From: Fidelibacterota bacterium
GTDB lineage: Bacteria > Fidelibacterota > UBA2242
Length of the DNA: 33,911 bases
Reading direction: 5' to 3'
Assembly (NCBI GenBank): GCA_016783665.1
Contig: JADHWC010000020.1
Coordinates: forward strand, 1 to 33,911
The notes beneath the pieces were generated by a model. It searched no databases. It was not told the DNA's origin and saw only the letters and a program-made list of their open reading frames with translations. Made by a program: the position numbers and the translations under genes. Positions 26,201 to 32,009 of this stretch are shown here, piece by piece (the first letter of the stretch is position 1; each line of letters starts with the position of its first letter).

Positions 26201-27803
26201 ATACACGATAATAATAAGTCGTTCCATTTGTAAGATTTTGATCAGCGAAAGATGTTAGAGAATCATCCACCGAAGCGATAGTATCAGCAACTCCCGACGG
26301 TGTGAATCCTTCAGTGGTACTGCGATAGATATAGTACCTATCCACGCTTGGAGCCGTGCTTGCTGTCCAGGAAAGAGTCAATTGGGTATTGCCGCTTGAT
26401 ACTGTTAAGTTGGTTGGTGCATCCGGTGATAGTGGCGCGGATCGAGGACTTTCATAGGCTCCCATATCGGGAATGGAACTTGGTGGATTAGGACGGGGAT
26501 TGCCGTCGATGTCTGTGGTTGGAGCGCCCTCGCTTGTGCCGGCGCCAATGCAGGGGCTGAAGTCTGAAAGGTTGAAGCTATCACTAGAAACATAAACAAA
26601 TAACGGATCACTGTTAAGATTCCCCTCACCGGGCCAACCGCCTTCCGCATCTGTGTAGGTAATAGCGTAATTAGCCGAATAGATACTGTTAAAGGATGGA
26701 TTACCAGCCGTATCCCCCCAAACAATCGTATTACGAACTTCTAAGGTTGAAGAACCGCTATGATAAATCCCACCACCATTACCACTTGCCGTATTATATG
26801 CAATAGTATTATTGATAAAAGTCGGAATATTAATACCACTACAATATACCCCGCCACCATGCGCATCACTACCCCCCGATACACTGTTTTTTACAATAAC
26901 ACAGTTTTGAATCGTCGCTGAAGAATTACTGCTGTTTATCCCCCCGCCATCACCACCGGAATAGCTGATTGTATTTTCCTTAATGACACAACCTGTTATG
27001 CTAGGAGAATCACCAGTAATGTAAATACCAGCACCATTCATCGCTGTGTTTGGCTTGTTCAATTCCCCAATAGTACAATTTGTAATTGTTGCAGAGCCAC
27101 CAGATATATGTATCCCACCGCCCTTACCATTATAAAGGCTTGAACTGTTGCCCGTGACATTGCAATCTGTAATCGTTGGAGAACCACTAGATATGTAGAT
27201 CCCGCCACCATAAGCGAAAGAACCGTCTGCACTGTTATCGGTGATAATACAATTTGTGATTGTTGGGGAACCACTAGATATAGCGATGCCACCGCCATAA
27301 GCGAAAGAACCGTCTGCGCTGTTGCCCGTGACATTGCAACCTGTAATCGTTGGAGAACCACTAGATATATTGATCCCACCACCATATGCGGAAGAACCGT
27401 CTGCACTGTTATCGGTGATAATACAATTTGTGATTGTTGGGGAAGAACCCGAACAGTAAATACCACCTCCCTCATTTGTAGAGCCCCTCGTGATCGTAAA
27501 TCCACTCAATACAGATGTTGAATCCTCGCTGTGACTAAAAATAAAACCCCCACCATTGCTCTGGCAGTCAATAATAGTCACATCTTTACCATTCTCTGAA
27601 ATTACCACTATCGCTTTACCCAAAAAATCAATGTCCCACTCCGTATACGTACCATCTGCTACCAATACAGTATCTCCATCTGTAGCGAAAAGGATTGCGG
27701 ATTGGATAGTAGTGTATTGAGATGGTACATTAAGCGTTTTTGCACTTAGAAATAATGGAATGGTTGTTAGTAATAGTAAAAATGAAATATTTTTTAGTCT
27801 CAT
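17208..27803 (-). CDS. Giant multidomain T9SS-secreted surface protein (3531 residues)
   Basis: Signal peptide at 1-21. Right-handed beta-helix blocks lie at about 25-450, 555-890 and 1568-2075 (the last begins like DUF1565). FN3 modules follow or separate them at about 455-550, 892-985, 1357-1567 (two) and 2080-2175. Seven FG-GAP/VCBS-like repeats (WGDYDNDGDLDILLTG, Ca-binding type) occupy about 993-1355. Eight Ig-like repeats of about 105 residues ending in xLDNN run from 2176 to 3030. Then come a Big_5-like domain (3034-3145), a dockerin-like segment with two EF-hand-like loops (DYDNSDVIDVQD, DLDPDGVIDFED; 3146-3212), a cohesin-like domain (3271-3435) and the T9SS tail (NYPNPFNPVTIIKY...KKMMILK). 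Many modules are near-identical, showing internal duplication. Probably a cell-surface adhesin or polysaccharide-binding protein; no catalytic residues were recognised. It follows the transposase gene by 87 bases. Confidence 0.9.
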   Translation of the reverse strand: MRLKNISFLLLLTTIPLFLSAKTLNVPSQYTTIQSAILFATDGDTVLVADGTYTEWDIDFLGKAIVVISENGKDVTIIDCQSNGGGFIFSHSEDSTSVLSGFTITRGSTNEGGGIYCSGSSPTITNCIITDNSADGSSAYGGGINISSGSPTITGCNVTGNSADGSFAYGGGIAISSGSPTITNCIITDNSADGSFAYGGGIYISSGSPTITDCNVTGNSSSLYNGKGGGIHISGGSATITNCTIGELNKPNTAMNGAGIYITGDSPSITGCVIKENTISYSGGDGGGINSSNSSATIQNCVIVKNSVSGGSDAHGGGVYCSGINIPTFINNTIAYNTASGNGGGIYHSGSSTLEVRNTIVWGDTAGNPSFNSIYSANYAITYTDAEGGWPGEGNLNSDPLFVYVSSDSFNLSDFSPCIGAGTSEGAPTTDIDGNPRPNPPSSIPDMGAYESPRSAPLSPDAPTNLTVSSGNTQLTLSWTASTAPSVDRYYIYRSTTEGFTPSGVADTIASVDDSLTSFADQNLTNGTTYYYRVSAVDGLGNESDYSDETSGTPSPVMLTVKKDGTGNFTTIQAAIDASAHGDTVLVHPGTYIENINFNGKNIVVGSLFLTTQDTSYISQTVIDGNQSGSVVIIDAGQDSTTILQGLTIQNGSATYGGGIYLSNSSPSLLNLNIRENETVSWRYGGGIYCYNSSPRIKNVMLSRNSAAHGGGMFLDHYSSPTLENAVISGNTATYAGGIWCEYLSNPILYNATLTENTNGGIILSNSASCVVMNTIFWNNSPNIEFREIYASNTITISYSDIQGGRDSIVTNSNGTVNWGSGNIDVDPEFVDLANGDYHLTDASPCIGAGTNTIQIDGIWYYAPDTDFDGNPRPNPAGSNPDMGTYENNRAAPVGVSPEPPQNLTATPGNQQITLYWYANTEPDLHKYNIYRDTSSPATILIDSCVASSPPDTVYVDTGLTNEQIYYYRITAVDDAGNESEFSDEISIIPELFTEQFTEQTGISLTGVYNSSVAWGDYDNDGDLDILLTGITGSSAYVSKIYRNNGDNSFTEQTGISLTGVGYCSVAWGDYDNDGDLDILLTGYTGSYNYVSKIYRNDGSNSFTEQTVISLPGVEGSVAWGDYDNDGDLDILLTGRTTDGSPVSKIYRNNGNNSFTEQTGINLTGVTWSSVAWGDYDNDGDLDILLTGDTGSGSISKIYRNNGNNSFTEQTGISLKGVYLSSVAWGDYDNDGDLDILLTGYGLVSKIYRNNGNNSFTEQTGISLTGVDHSSVAWGDYDNDGDLDILLTGDSGSSIYISKIYRNNGNNSFTEQTEISLTGVGRSSVWGDYDNDGDLDILLTGEFGGGVSKIYRNNNLTPNSVPTAPSGLTTSVTDSNVTFNWDKSTDAETLQNGLTYNLRVGTTPGGCEIKSPMADISSGYRKVVQLGNMNHCNSYILKSIPDGKYYWSVQAIDNAFAGSSWAAEDSFKIDTTPPTAPQNLSTTPGNQQITLRWDTNTESDLHKYNVYRDISSPATTLIDSCVASSPPDTFYVDTGLTNGQTYYYRITAVDSAGNESVFSNEVNATPRDTTQVIDYYVDRNNGSNVTGDGTESNPWETISFALSQITGTDHTVHVKPGIYDRTVGSEGWCEIFPITMKDGVSLIGAGADTTILDAGDNGYTLLIKDISDSSTTVKNFTITGGNPAGIKCENASAVVCSCYILNNSESGLMASLSSGDILQVKNNIIENNGETSGNAYGIYCSGGNLIIINNTIKNNIASGYCYGICCQSSGHVVIRENQIRYNGSSSASWEGYGILISADTVIVVDNEVEANRGEGGAGICCGGSWDGYVRVDSNQVSSNNEGIRIHSWFFPPRFHSIIRYNTIFDNHLTGIVASYGSTEIFKNLIFSNSDYGLDIKTTDRAEISYNLVFLNDNYGFILSGSDSTFVFNNTIHANSGGISISQHGPLIVNNIISENTGYGIYETGENSDPNTCAYNCFYGNTNLYYDEGLSAYSSLMMLENFVPECSNNLICDPLFLDPGSGDFHLSWANFPTPDSTMSPCINAGDPDLDGDGITWVDDPDDQDPDGTRLDMGALYFDQTGIPPKPPAGLSATPRNHQIILRWDQNTESDLHKYNIYRDTSSPATTLIDSVVASSPPDTFYVDTDILNGQMYYYRVTAVDSIGNESGFSNEDSAKWELNVSINPMNLPEYSQSVEFDYQIGNSLDNPTDLICRYSADNGNNWNVVSTDSDTTGITVDNYSGKLEWNSQADLPIDDIFDLLFAITPSDNGIFGKGDTVSIHLDNNKAPLIVISDLPGEQHNDIAINYQLSDAENDTLSILCEYYDETLKNWIHATITGNTEGITQYSNSVIWQSRIDLPEAAQYILFRITPTDNDIGLMDTTKILLDNLGVPSIAITTVIEGELSGDVRFDYVLSDDEGDTLTIYPEYSTSSGMNWNIATITGDTSNIGFQNYIDSLIWNSESDLPGIDLYTVRFRITPKDVNTGIPDQTPDFHLDNNAIPEVSLAEIPGVNTGDIPINYTLSDTEGDTLDIFAEYFDKAARIFKPATVSGTMANLDSSQYSGDIIWRSLEDFANIADTVQFRMTAMDNDTGLAYTIAIFVDNSLPAIALDDISGEQSGDVLIPYEIANDSLTTVSLHCEYSIDSGNNWSNASVTGDTSDIGFQNYIDSLIWNSESDLPGIDLHTVRFRITPKDVNTGIPDETADFHLDNNDIPEVTLAEIPGVNTGDIPINYTLSDTEGDTLDIFAEYFDKETDLFKPATITGDITDLDSTGYAGMLVWNSREDIPNVTDTILFSLTPADNDTGYTDTISVFVDNNVPSITLKDIEGEQTGGVLIHYTIDNDSLSVVSIHCEYSIDGSNNWKIAAVDGDTSDIDFNNYIDSLIWNSMIDLNGLDLTRVTFKITPYDISIGFADSTNAFHLDNNDIPVVDTLFTPFSEKTGDIELQFIVTDAENDTLNYLMQYSTDSGNNWNATSISFNYNDIPAPKDTLSFIWHSDQDTPNLDISTVMFQVTPLDNDTGLAGRTGAFHVDNETGPIVIGNYPKEFALWQDTIIIDFDRRIDTTSLPGNIEVSGTRSGEISGKNLFPDNIQSLFFIPGNPFMAKETLSVKLGAGILDSLGKGLDGDKDGDPEGSPIDDYSWQFTSPYLGDYDNSDVIDVQDLIIFSEEWSQEDQNLLYEIGPALGELPYLDLDPDGVIDFEDFVTLARMWNYTVGLSKISTLFAENPDENDLTGAQQDIENTRSLAKIPAITEETRPVITSKYQSVKNKEPHIPMIYLNPIISQDPWNNSQNGSFEVEIKTDQYMQLKGSQIIFKYNKDLLRFDGFREAAEQSESMAKSLSKSLESQELNNITGISMNSDKLILQHEDESTVLLDIVQMFGESEFVDENDNILILQFSAVKAGVSDIEYFYSAYGDEAELLDDGYESVQIDSKLLIPESFAIYQNYPNPFNPVTIIKYQIPIHSKVSVYIYDIQGRLVSELISKEHNPGYYSVNWNGKNRFDQMLSSGVYFYQIRAQSENKSFLKTKKMMILK
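19641..20495. repeat. Higher-order duplication of paired Ig-like modules
   Basis: The roughly 215 bases from 19641 are nearly repeated from 20281, an offset of about 640 bases, equal to two Ig-like modules. In the protein, modules 3+4 resemble 5+6 (PGVNTGDIPINYTLSDTEGD in both). This shows duplication of a two-module block rather than of single modules. Confidence 0.8.
23740..24826. repeat. Seven tandem ~155-bp FG-GAP repeats
   Basis: Seven units of 47-53 codons, each containing FTEQT.ISL.GV, SVAWGDYDNDGDLDILLTG and SKIYRNNG, with very similar DNA. Variation is concentrated in the short stretch after LLTG. The last unit lacks one Ala (SSVWGDYD). Recent tandem amplification inside the giant gene. 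Confidence 0.9.
27165..27440. repeat. Tandem ~87-bp repeats in the first beta-helix block
   Basis: 29-codon units (IT.C..T.NSADGS.AYGGGI.ISSGSPT) with almost identical DNA. Blocks recur at 174-base spacing, for example GAACCGTCTGCACTGTTATC at both ends. Each unit would be about one turn of the helix, so copy-number change would alter helix length in steps. Confidence 0.8.
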
Positions 27804-27890
27804 TACATTTATCCCAATTAATTAATTGTCACAAGCGACACTCTCACAAGAAGTCTGAAAGGTTTGTGTTTTTGGAAGATTTGAGTCATT

Positions 27891-28661
27891 TCAATCCTCA
27901 ATTATGTACTTATCGATTTCTTTAAAATTTCTTTTCATCTTACTGTGAAAATAAATATAGTTTTCCTTCCCTCCAAAAAACTCCAAAACTTCCTTTTTCT
28001 TCAATTTTGATTGTCTGTTGTTGAGAATTTTAGCGTAGGAACTCCACGGATAATTTTCAAAAGATTGGCAGAGATGATGATAAACCGGATTTAAGTGTAT
28101 GTAGAAAATAATTCTGGAAAGATAATCTTCTTTATCTATGATTTTTCTTTTAAAATGTTTTTCAAACAGGCTGCCGTGACGATTTTCTTGCTTATTAATT
28201 GACTTAGCATAACAGTTAAAAAAATTGGAGAAAGATTGAATAATTGTTTTGTTGATCTCTAAACCTTGTAGGTCTCCCTGACCTGCAAGGTTTAAATATT
28301 CGGAATTGTCATTACTATCGTCTCTATTTATTAGACCTTGCAAGTCTTCCCGACCTGCAAGGTTTAAACACTCGGAATCGTCATTACTATCGTCTCTATT
28401 TATTAGACCTTGCAGGTTTTTAAAACCTACAAGGTCTTTGCTTCCTTTTACCTTAACTAAAAAGTGAAAGTGCGTTGGCAACAGACAGAAGGCATAGACT
28501 TCCAGGTATTCCAATAAGTATTTATCAAATTTCTGCAGAAAATATTTGTAGTTATCATCAGTATAAAAGATTTTTTCTTTGTTATTGCTTCGGTTGAAGA
28601 CATGATAGAAGTATCCTTCAATAAAGGGAATTTTGGTTTCTATGTGAAGATCACCGGTCAT
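27891..28661 (-). CDS. REP-associated tyrosine transposase (Y1/HUH, IS200-like domain) with internal repeat expansion
   Basis: A 256-residue protein. The N-terminal GYFYHVFNRSNNKEKIF, the HUH motif HFH at 64-66 (LPTHFHFLVKV) and the C-terminal RHGSLFEKHFKRK...YLSRIIFYIHLNPV...YPWSSY are the RAYT/TnpA-REP signatures; the catalytic Tyr should lie in the YLSRIIFY helix. Such enzymes nick and join single-stranded REP palindromes. Between HUH and the helical part, residues 75-134 hold an unusual insertion of two 24-residue repeats plus part of a third (DLQGLINRDDSND). At DNA level each repeat carries a GACCTTGCAGG-type palindrome that also occurs upstream of the gene. The frame is intact. Whether the enzyme still works is unknown. 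It separates the lipoprotein and giant genes. Confidence 0.9.
   Translation of the reverse strand: MTGDLHIETKIPFIEGYFYHVFNRSNNKEKIFYTDDNYKYFLQKFDKYLLEYLEVYAFCLLPTHFHFLVKVKGSKDLVGFKNLQGLINRDDSNDDSECLNLAGREDLQGLINRDDSNDNSEYLNLAGQGDLQGLEINKTIIQSFSNFFNCYAKSINKQENRHGSLFEKHFKRKIIDKEDYLSRIIFYIHLNPVYHHLCQSFENYPWSSYAKILNNRQSKLKKKEVLEFFGGKENYIYFHSKMKRNFKEIDKYIIED
28261..28437. repeat. Three REP-like palindromes in a 72-bp tandem repeat within the transposase gene
   Basis: Palindromes at 28261-28293, 28333-28365 and 28405-28437 (stem type AGACCTTGCAGGT / ACCTGCAAGGT) stand exactly 72 bases apart. They are joined by nearly identical spacers (CATTACTATCGTCTCTATTT in both). Seventy-two is divisible by three, so the ORF stays open. 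The third copy has a different inner stem (AGGTTTT/AAAACCT). Confidence 0.92.
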
Positions 28662-28702
28662 TTTTGTTGGTTTCTTTCATTACACTTCAGGTTATTTCCG
28701 AT

Positions 28703-28735
28703 AGACCTTGCAGGTCTTCCTGACCTGCAAGGTTT
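28703..28735. repeat. REP-like palindrome upstream of the transposase gene
   Basis: AGACCTTGCAGGTC-TTCCT-GACCTGCAAGGTT, the most perfect copy of the palindrome also found inside the transposase ORF. It lies between the transposase start and the lipoprotein stop. The position near its RAYT fits a REP substrate; it could also act as a terminator for the lipoprotein operon. Confidence 0.85.
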
Positions 28736-28746
28736 TATTTGAATTT

Positions 28747-29589
28747 CTACCTTATTTCTATCAAAGATGAGACCTTCGAAATAATTTCTATTGGGTTATT
28801 ATTTGCTTTGCGGAAATAGCAGCCATCGTCGAATGTGATATTGGTTGTTCCTCGCTGAACTGCCTTAAAAACCACCCGAATAATTGGACCGCTGCCGTTC
28901 AGACTTTCCTGTTCACTTGAGATTAATGCAAGATAAACTGTCAAAATGCCATTCACAAGATCAAATTTATCAGTTCTTATTACCTGATGACCATTTAATA
29001 TAGAATCGTCTTCACATATTTCATATTCTTGAATCTGCAGATAGGCGGGATCAAAATTCAAAACAATTGACATTATCGCCAGTTCGGTTACCTCTTCCGC
29101 CATTACATATATGGAAAAGGTGTTATTAACAGAAGTTTCGATTTTTTTATGATAGAGCCACAATGCCGGACCTTCGATTGCATCCACCGTAAATGTCACT
29201 GTACTCGGCACATGTTGAACAGAGTCGGTTGAGTATTTGGCTTTGACCTGAAAAACATGATTGATTTCATCCAGATAATCAAGGATTGTGACGGTATCCG
29301 TGCTCCAGGACGACCAATCGTTATTGTTCAGTCGATACGAAAACTCACATTGATCGTTATTCCCGTACCATTTAAATGTCGTAAAATCATCATTGATAGT
29401 GCTGCCGTTTGCAGGTCCTTCGGATATGGTTGCCAGGGGTGGTTCATATTCAGGATTATCCGGATCTAACGGATTATCATCAGGATTTACATCATCTACC
29501 TGAGTCGTTAAAACATCGCACGACATTATGAATAACGACAACGGTAACAATAATGTGAAAATCAATAATGTTATTGTTTTTCTATTCAT
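28747..29589 (-). CDS. Lipoprotein with a cohesin-like domain
   Basis: A 280-residue protein. A lipoprotein signal ends at Cys24 (LFIMSC). A low-complexity acidic/proline linker follows (DDVNPDDNPLDPDNPEYEPP). Residues about 55-135 form an Ig-like beta domain (ISEGPANGSTINDDFTTFKW to TVTFTVDA), a pattern seen in surface proteins that test deformation or bind sugars. Residues 140-280 look like a cohesin fold (NTFSIYVMAEEV, MSIVLNFDPAYLQI, IRVVFKAVQRGTTNITF). Cohesin domains bind dockerins; a dockerin-like segment occurs in the giant protein encoded downstream. The gene starts 19 bases after the CsgG-PEGA gene and is probably co-transcribed with it. The cohesin call rests on strand pattern only. 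Confidence 0.78.
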   Translation of the reverse strand: MNRKTITLLIFTLLLPLSLFIMSCDVLTTQVDDVNPDDNPLDPDNPEYEPPLATISEGPANGSTINDDFTTFKWYGNNDQCEFSYRLNNNDWSSWSTDTVTILDYLDEINHVFQVKAKYSTDSVQHVPSTVTFTVDAIEGPALWLYHKKIETSVNNTFSIYVMAEEVTELAIMSIVLNFDPAYLQIQEYEICEDDSILNGHQVIRTDKFDLVNGILTVYLALISSEQESLNGSGPIIRVVFKAVQRGTTNITFDDGCYFRKANNNPIEIISKVSSLIEIR

Positions 29590-29608
29590 TTGTACTTCTT
29601 CTGTTTCA

Positions 29609-31816
29609 TTAAAATTTATATGAAAGTTTTACGGTGTTCGGTTTGTTCAGGCTGACTTCGATATCTTTCTGCAAATGTTTAAAATTCCGTCCTGAATCCC
29701 AGATATTGTACAGCCAGACAATTCCAAGCATCCCGGCGGAACCCAGGGTCATATTCCGGTCTTTCAATGCTGCCGCATGACTGTCGTCTTTGATTTTACG
29801 GGTTCTTTCAATTTCAGTGACTGTTGTAGCATTGCGATAATTCTCAAGATCAATATTGAACTGGCCCCAACTTTCACTGAAGCTGTCATTATAAAAATAG
29901 GCGGCATAGGCAAGACCTAGCGAAATCCCGGCTAATATCAATCCTTTTCCGGCAGTTCCATAATACATCTGTCCCGTACCGGGTAGCATTGCCGACATGA
30001 GCACGGCTTTTCTTTTGGATTTCGGCTCTAATTGTATGTTTTTAGTAAAAGGTTCGGACGAATTAATAATTAAGTCTTCGTTATATGTGAAATAGCCCTT
30101 TCTTTTAGCCTTTAATTGATGATTACCAAAAGCGATTTTAACATTCTTATCTGGTATGTAGTCAATAATTTTATCGCTAATAAAAACTGCGGCTCCGGCA
30201 GGTTGTAAGGATAATGATAATTCGCCGTACAATTTCGATAATTTTTTTGTAATGTTAAAAAGTGGTTTAGATGCTGATATTTCTGCTTTCAATGAAATCG
30301 TCTTATAGTTCTTTTTTCGCAATTCTACTTCATAATTCCCAAATTTCATTAGTCCGGATTGGAATGGTGTTCTTGATTTAAAATCTCCATCAATAAAAAC
30401 ATTTGAAACAGGTTCGGATCTTACTATTATTCTGCCGCCTTTTTCCAATTTAGCATCGATCCTGGATACTAATTGAACGTTTTCACTTATCTGTGTTGTA
30501 TCAGAAAAATAGCCTTCTTTTCGGATTATTATTTCAAAAGGGACACTCGCCTTTTTAAACGCGAATTCCGTCGGAGTCTGTCCAACTGTTTTATTACCGA
30601 TTGTAACAGTCGCTCCAGCCGGATTGGAATAGACAATTAAGGTATAAGTCTTTTCTTCCAAAATTAAATTTGCCCTGTTTAATTTACCTTGTACCAGTTC
30701 GATCTCTTTTTCTGCAAATAATTCGCCCTTTTCGACTTTGATTTTATGCTTTCCAGCCGGCATATTTTTGAATGTAGCCGGAGTCACTTTATTCAGCGGC
30801 GCTCCGTCAAAGTATATCACACCGCCTGCCGGACTGGAACTAATAATAATATCAGCCTGTCCTGTATAAACTGCTGTTGTTTCCTGGGTTAATTCAGACT
30901 CTTCTCCGGCGAGTTTCTGAGCAAGTTTTTTCGTGGTATTAACGAGGAGTAGTTCTATCGGTCCCGAATAGTCTTCGGCAACGTTTTTATCAATACTGCC
31001 GGTTTCCACATCAATAATCCTTGCTTCGATAACATATAAATTACCGATCTTTGAAATACTGCCGCCAACCATTTTTTCAACCGCCAGAAGTTGTCCAACT
31101 TCCACAAGACATTCGGAATCGGTACAGCCGGTCTGCTGAAACTGCTGCTCATTGAGGATTGCCTTCATCATCTCTCTTTCAAGCACATTAAAGACGCCGG
31201 TGTTTTTCAATTCCAGTCTGATTCTATCCGATATGATCGCAGCTTCAGTTTCACCCAGCCCTCTTGACACAAATTCAAACAGTGCAATATTTAGCTCCGG
31301 TTGAGAGGATGCAAATTGCTCTTCGGTGGACAGTACCTGTGCAATTTCAGGCACAGTTTGAGATAACAGCAATTCATAGGGACCGGAGAAATCCTTGATT
31401 ACATTTCTTAAAATTTCACCTGTTTCAACGTCAACAAGTTTTACCTCTACAGTAAACTGTTTTCCCATCTTTGAAACGCTGCCACCGACAATTTGCCTGA
31501 CAGAAAGCAGCTCGCCAACTTCCGCCATACATCCCGATTCCGTGCAGCCGGATTGCTGGAATTTCTGCTCATTCAGCAGTTTATCCATGAGATTTCGTTC
31601 AATTACCGTAAATTTCCCGGAATTCTTCAAGGCGATGCGTATTCTGTCCGAGACAACCTGCGCTTCGACGTCGGTAACATCACGGGCAGTAAAGTTAAGC
31701 ACTGCAATATTTGTCTGGGCAATAACATCCTGACTAAATATTACCAACAATGCCAATAGTACGTTACAACTACGTCTTACTGCTATGTTTATAAACCTTT
31801 GCAAATTATATCCCAT
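29609..31816 (-). CDS. CsgG-like x2 - PEGA x4 - DUF5683-like envelope protein
   Basis: A 735-residue protein. Signal peptide about 1-34. Two CsgG/LpoB-like domains (36-170 and 178-305) share the pattern NIA[VL][LF].F, GKF.V.ER, EQ.FQQ[ST]GCT.S.C, V.VG..LxV..[IM]VGGS and VDVETG. Four PEGA-like domains follow (about 318-607; for example IIISSSPAGGVIYFDG, LIVYSNPAGATVTIGN). The last 125 residues (KAVLMSAMLPGTGQMYYG, then two hydrophobic segments) resemble DUF5683. PEGA domains are surface beta modules; the CsgG fold suggests periplasmic or outer-membrane association. The function of this architecture is unknown. The start lies one base after the stop of a small upstream ORF (TAATATG) without its own ribosome site, so translational coupling is possible. 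It leads the operon with the cohesin-like lipoprotein. Confidence 0.88.
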   Translation of the reverse strand: MGYNLQRFINIAVRRSCNVLLALLVIFSQDVIAQTNIAVLNFTARDVTDVEAQVVSDRIRIALKNSGKFTVIERNLMDKLLNEQKFQQSGCTESGCMAEVGELLSVRQIVGGSVSKMGKQFTVEVKLVDVETGEILRNVIKDFSGPYELLLSQTVPEIAQVLSTEEQFASSQPELNIALFEFVSRGLGETEAAIISDRIRLELKNTGVFNVLEREMMKAILNEQQFQQTGCTDSECLVEVGQLLAVEKMVGGSISKIGNLYVIEARIIDVETGSIDKNVAEDYSGPIELLLVNTTKKLAQKLAGEESELTQETTAVYTGQADIIISSSPAGGVIYFDGAPLNKVTPATFKNMPAGKHKIKVEKGELFAEKEIELVQGKLNRANLILEEKTYTLIVYSNPAGATVTIGNKTVGQTPTEFAFKKASVPFEIIIRKEGYFSDTTQISENVQLVSRIDAKLEKGGRIIVRSEPVSNVFIDGDFKSRTPFQSGLMKFGNYEVELRKKNYKTISLKAEISASKPLFNITKKLSKLYGELSLSLQPAGAAVFISDKIIDYIPDKNVKIAFGNHQLKAKRKGYFTYNEDLIINSSEPFTKNIQLEPKSKRKAVLMSAMLPGTGQMYYGTAGKGLILAGISLGLAYAAYFYNDSFSESWGQFNIDLENYRNATTVTEIERTRKIKDDSHAAALKDRNMTLGSAGMLGIVWLYNIWDSGRNFKHLQKDIEVSLNKPNTVKLSYKF

Positions 31817-31817
31817 A

Positions 31818-32009
31818 TTATAAAATTGTCAATTCTCTGATAAAAATTTCACTTTGAAATATTCTATTCGTGTCAGCCAGATAAACGCCAATACAATAGT
31901 GTCTAACAGGACACTTTAATGACAAGTGTCGTCCGAAACGTGTCTTAAAAACCGAATGAGGCTCGACTTTACCAGTCATTTCACGAATAGATGAATATTC
32001 TTTCGGCAT
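31818..32009 (-). CDS. Possible small protein upstream of the CsgG-PEGA gene
   Basis: A 63-codon frame (MPKEYSSIREMTGKVEPHSVF...) preceded by GGAGAAAATGG, a fair ribosome site, and ending one base before the ATG of the 735-residue protein. The spacing suggests coupling, but the sequence matches no family I know. The DNA inside carries four GTGTC/GACAC elements (31899-31946), including GACACTT-TAATGAC-AAGTGTC, which could instead be an operator or a transcript hairpin. It may therefore be untranslated leader. Confidence 0.3.
   Translation of the reverse strand: MPKEYSSIREMTGKVEPHSVFKTRFGRHLSLKCPVRHYCIGVYLADTNRIFQSEIFIRELTIL
31910..31931. promoter_or_regulatory. Inverted repeat GACACTT/AAGTGTC upstream of the CsgG-PEGA operon
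   Basis: Seven-base arms around a seven-base loop (TAATGAC), with further GTGTC words on both sides. It could be a regulator site or an mRNA hairpin in the leader. No known regulator consensus was matched. Confidence 0.35.

Noticed and set aside
27059-27505. ORF of 148 residues on the minus strand
   Set aside because: Out-of-frame shadow of the tandem repeats in the giant gene; its repetitive composition only mirrors the 87-bp repeats.
28261-28437. Three evenly spaced palindromic repeats resembling a mini CRISPR array
   Set aside because: The spacers are nearly identical to each other, the period is exactly 72 bp, the whole is inside an intact transposase ORF, and another copy of the palindrome lies alone upstream.
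28703-28735. Simple Rho-independent terminator for the lipoprotein gene
   Set aside because: On the minus strand the hairpin is not followed by a T-run, and the same palindrome recurs within the neighbouring coding region, so it is better explained as a repeat; a secondary terminator role is possible.
31395-31759. Plus-strand ORFs of 112 and 88 residues
   Set aside because: They lie entirely opposite the first CsgG-like domain, whose frame is clearly coding.
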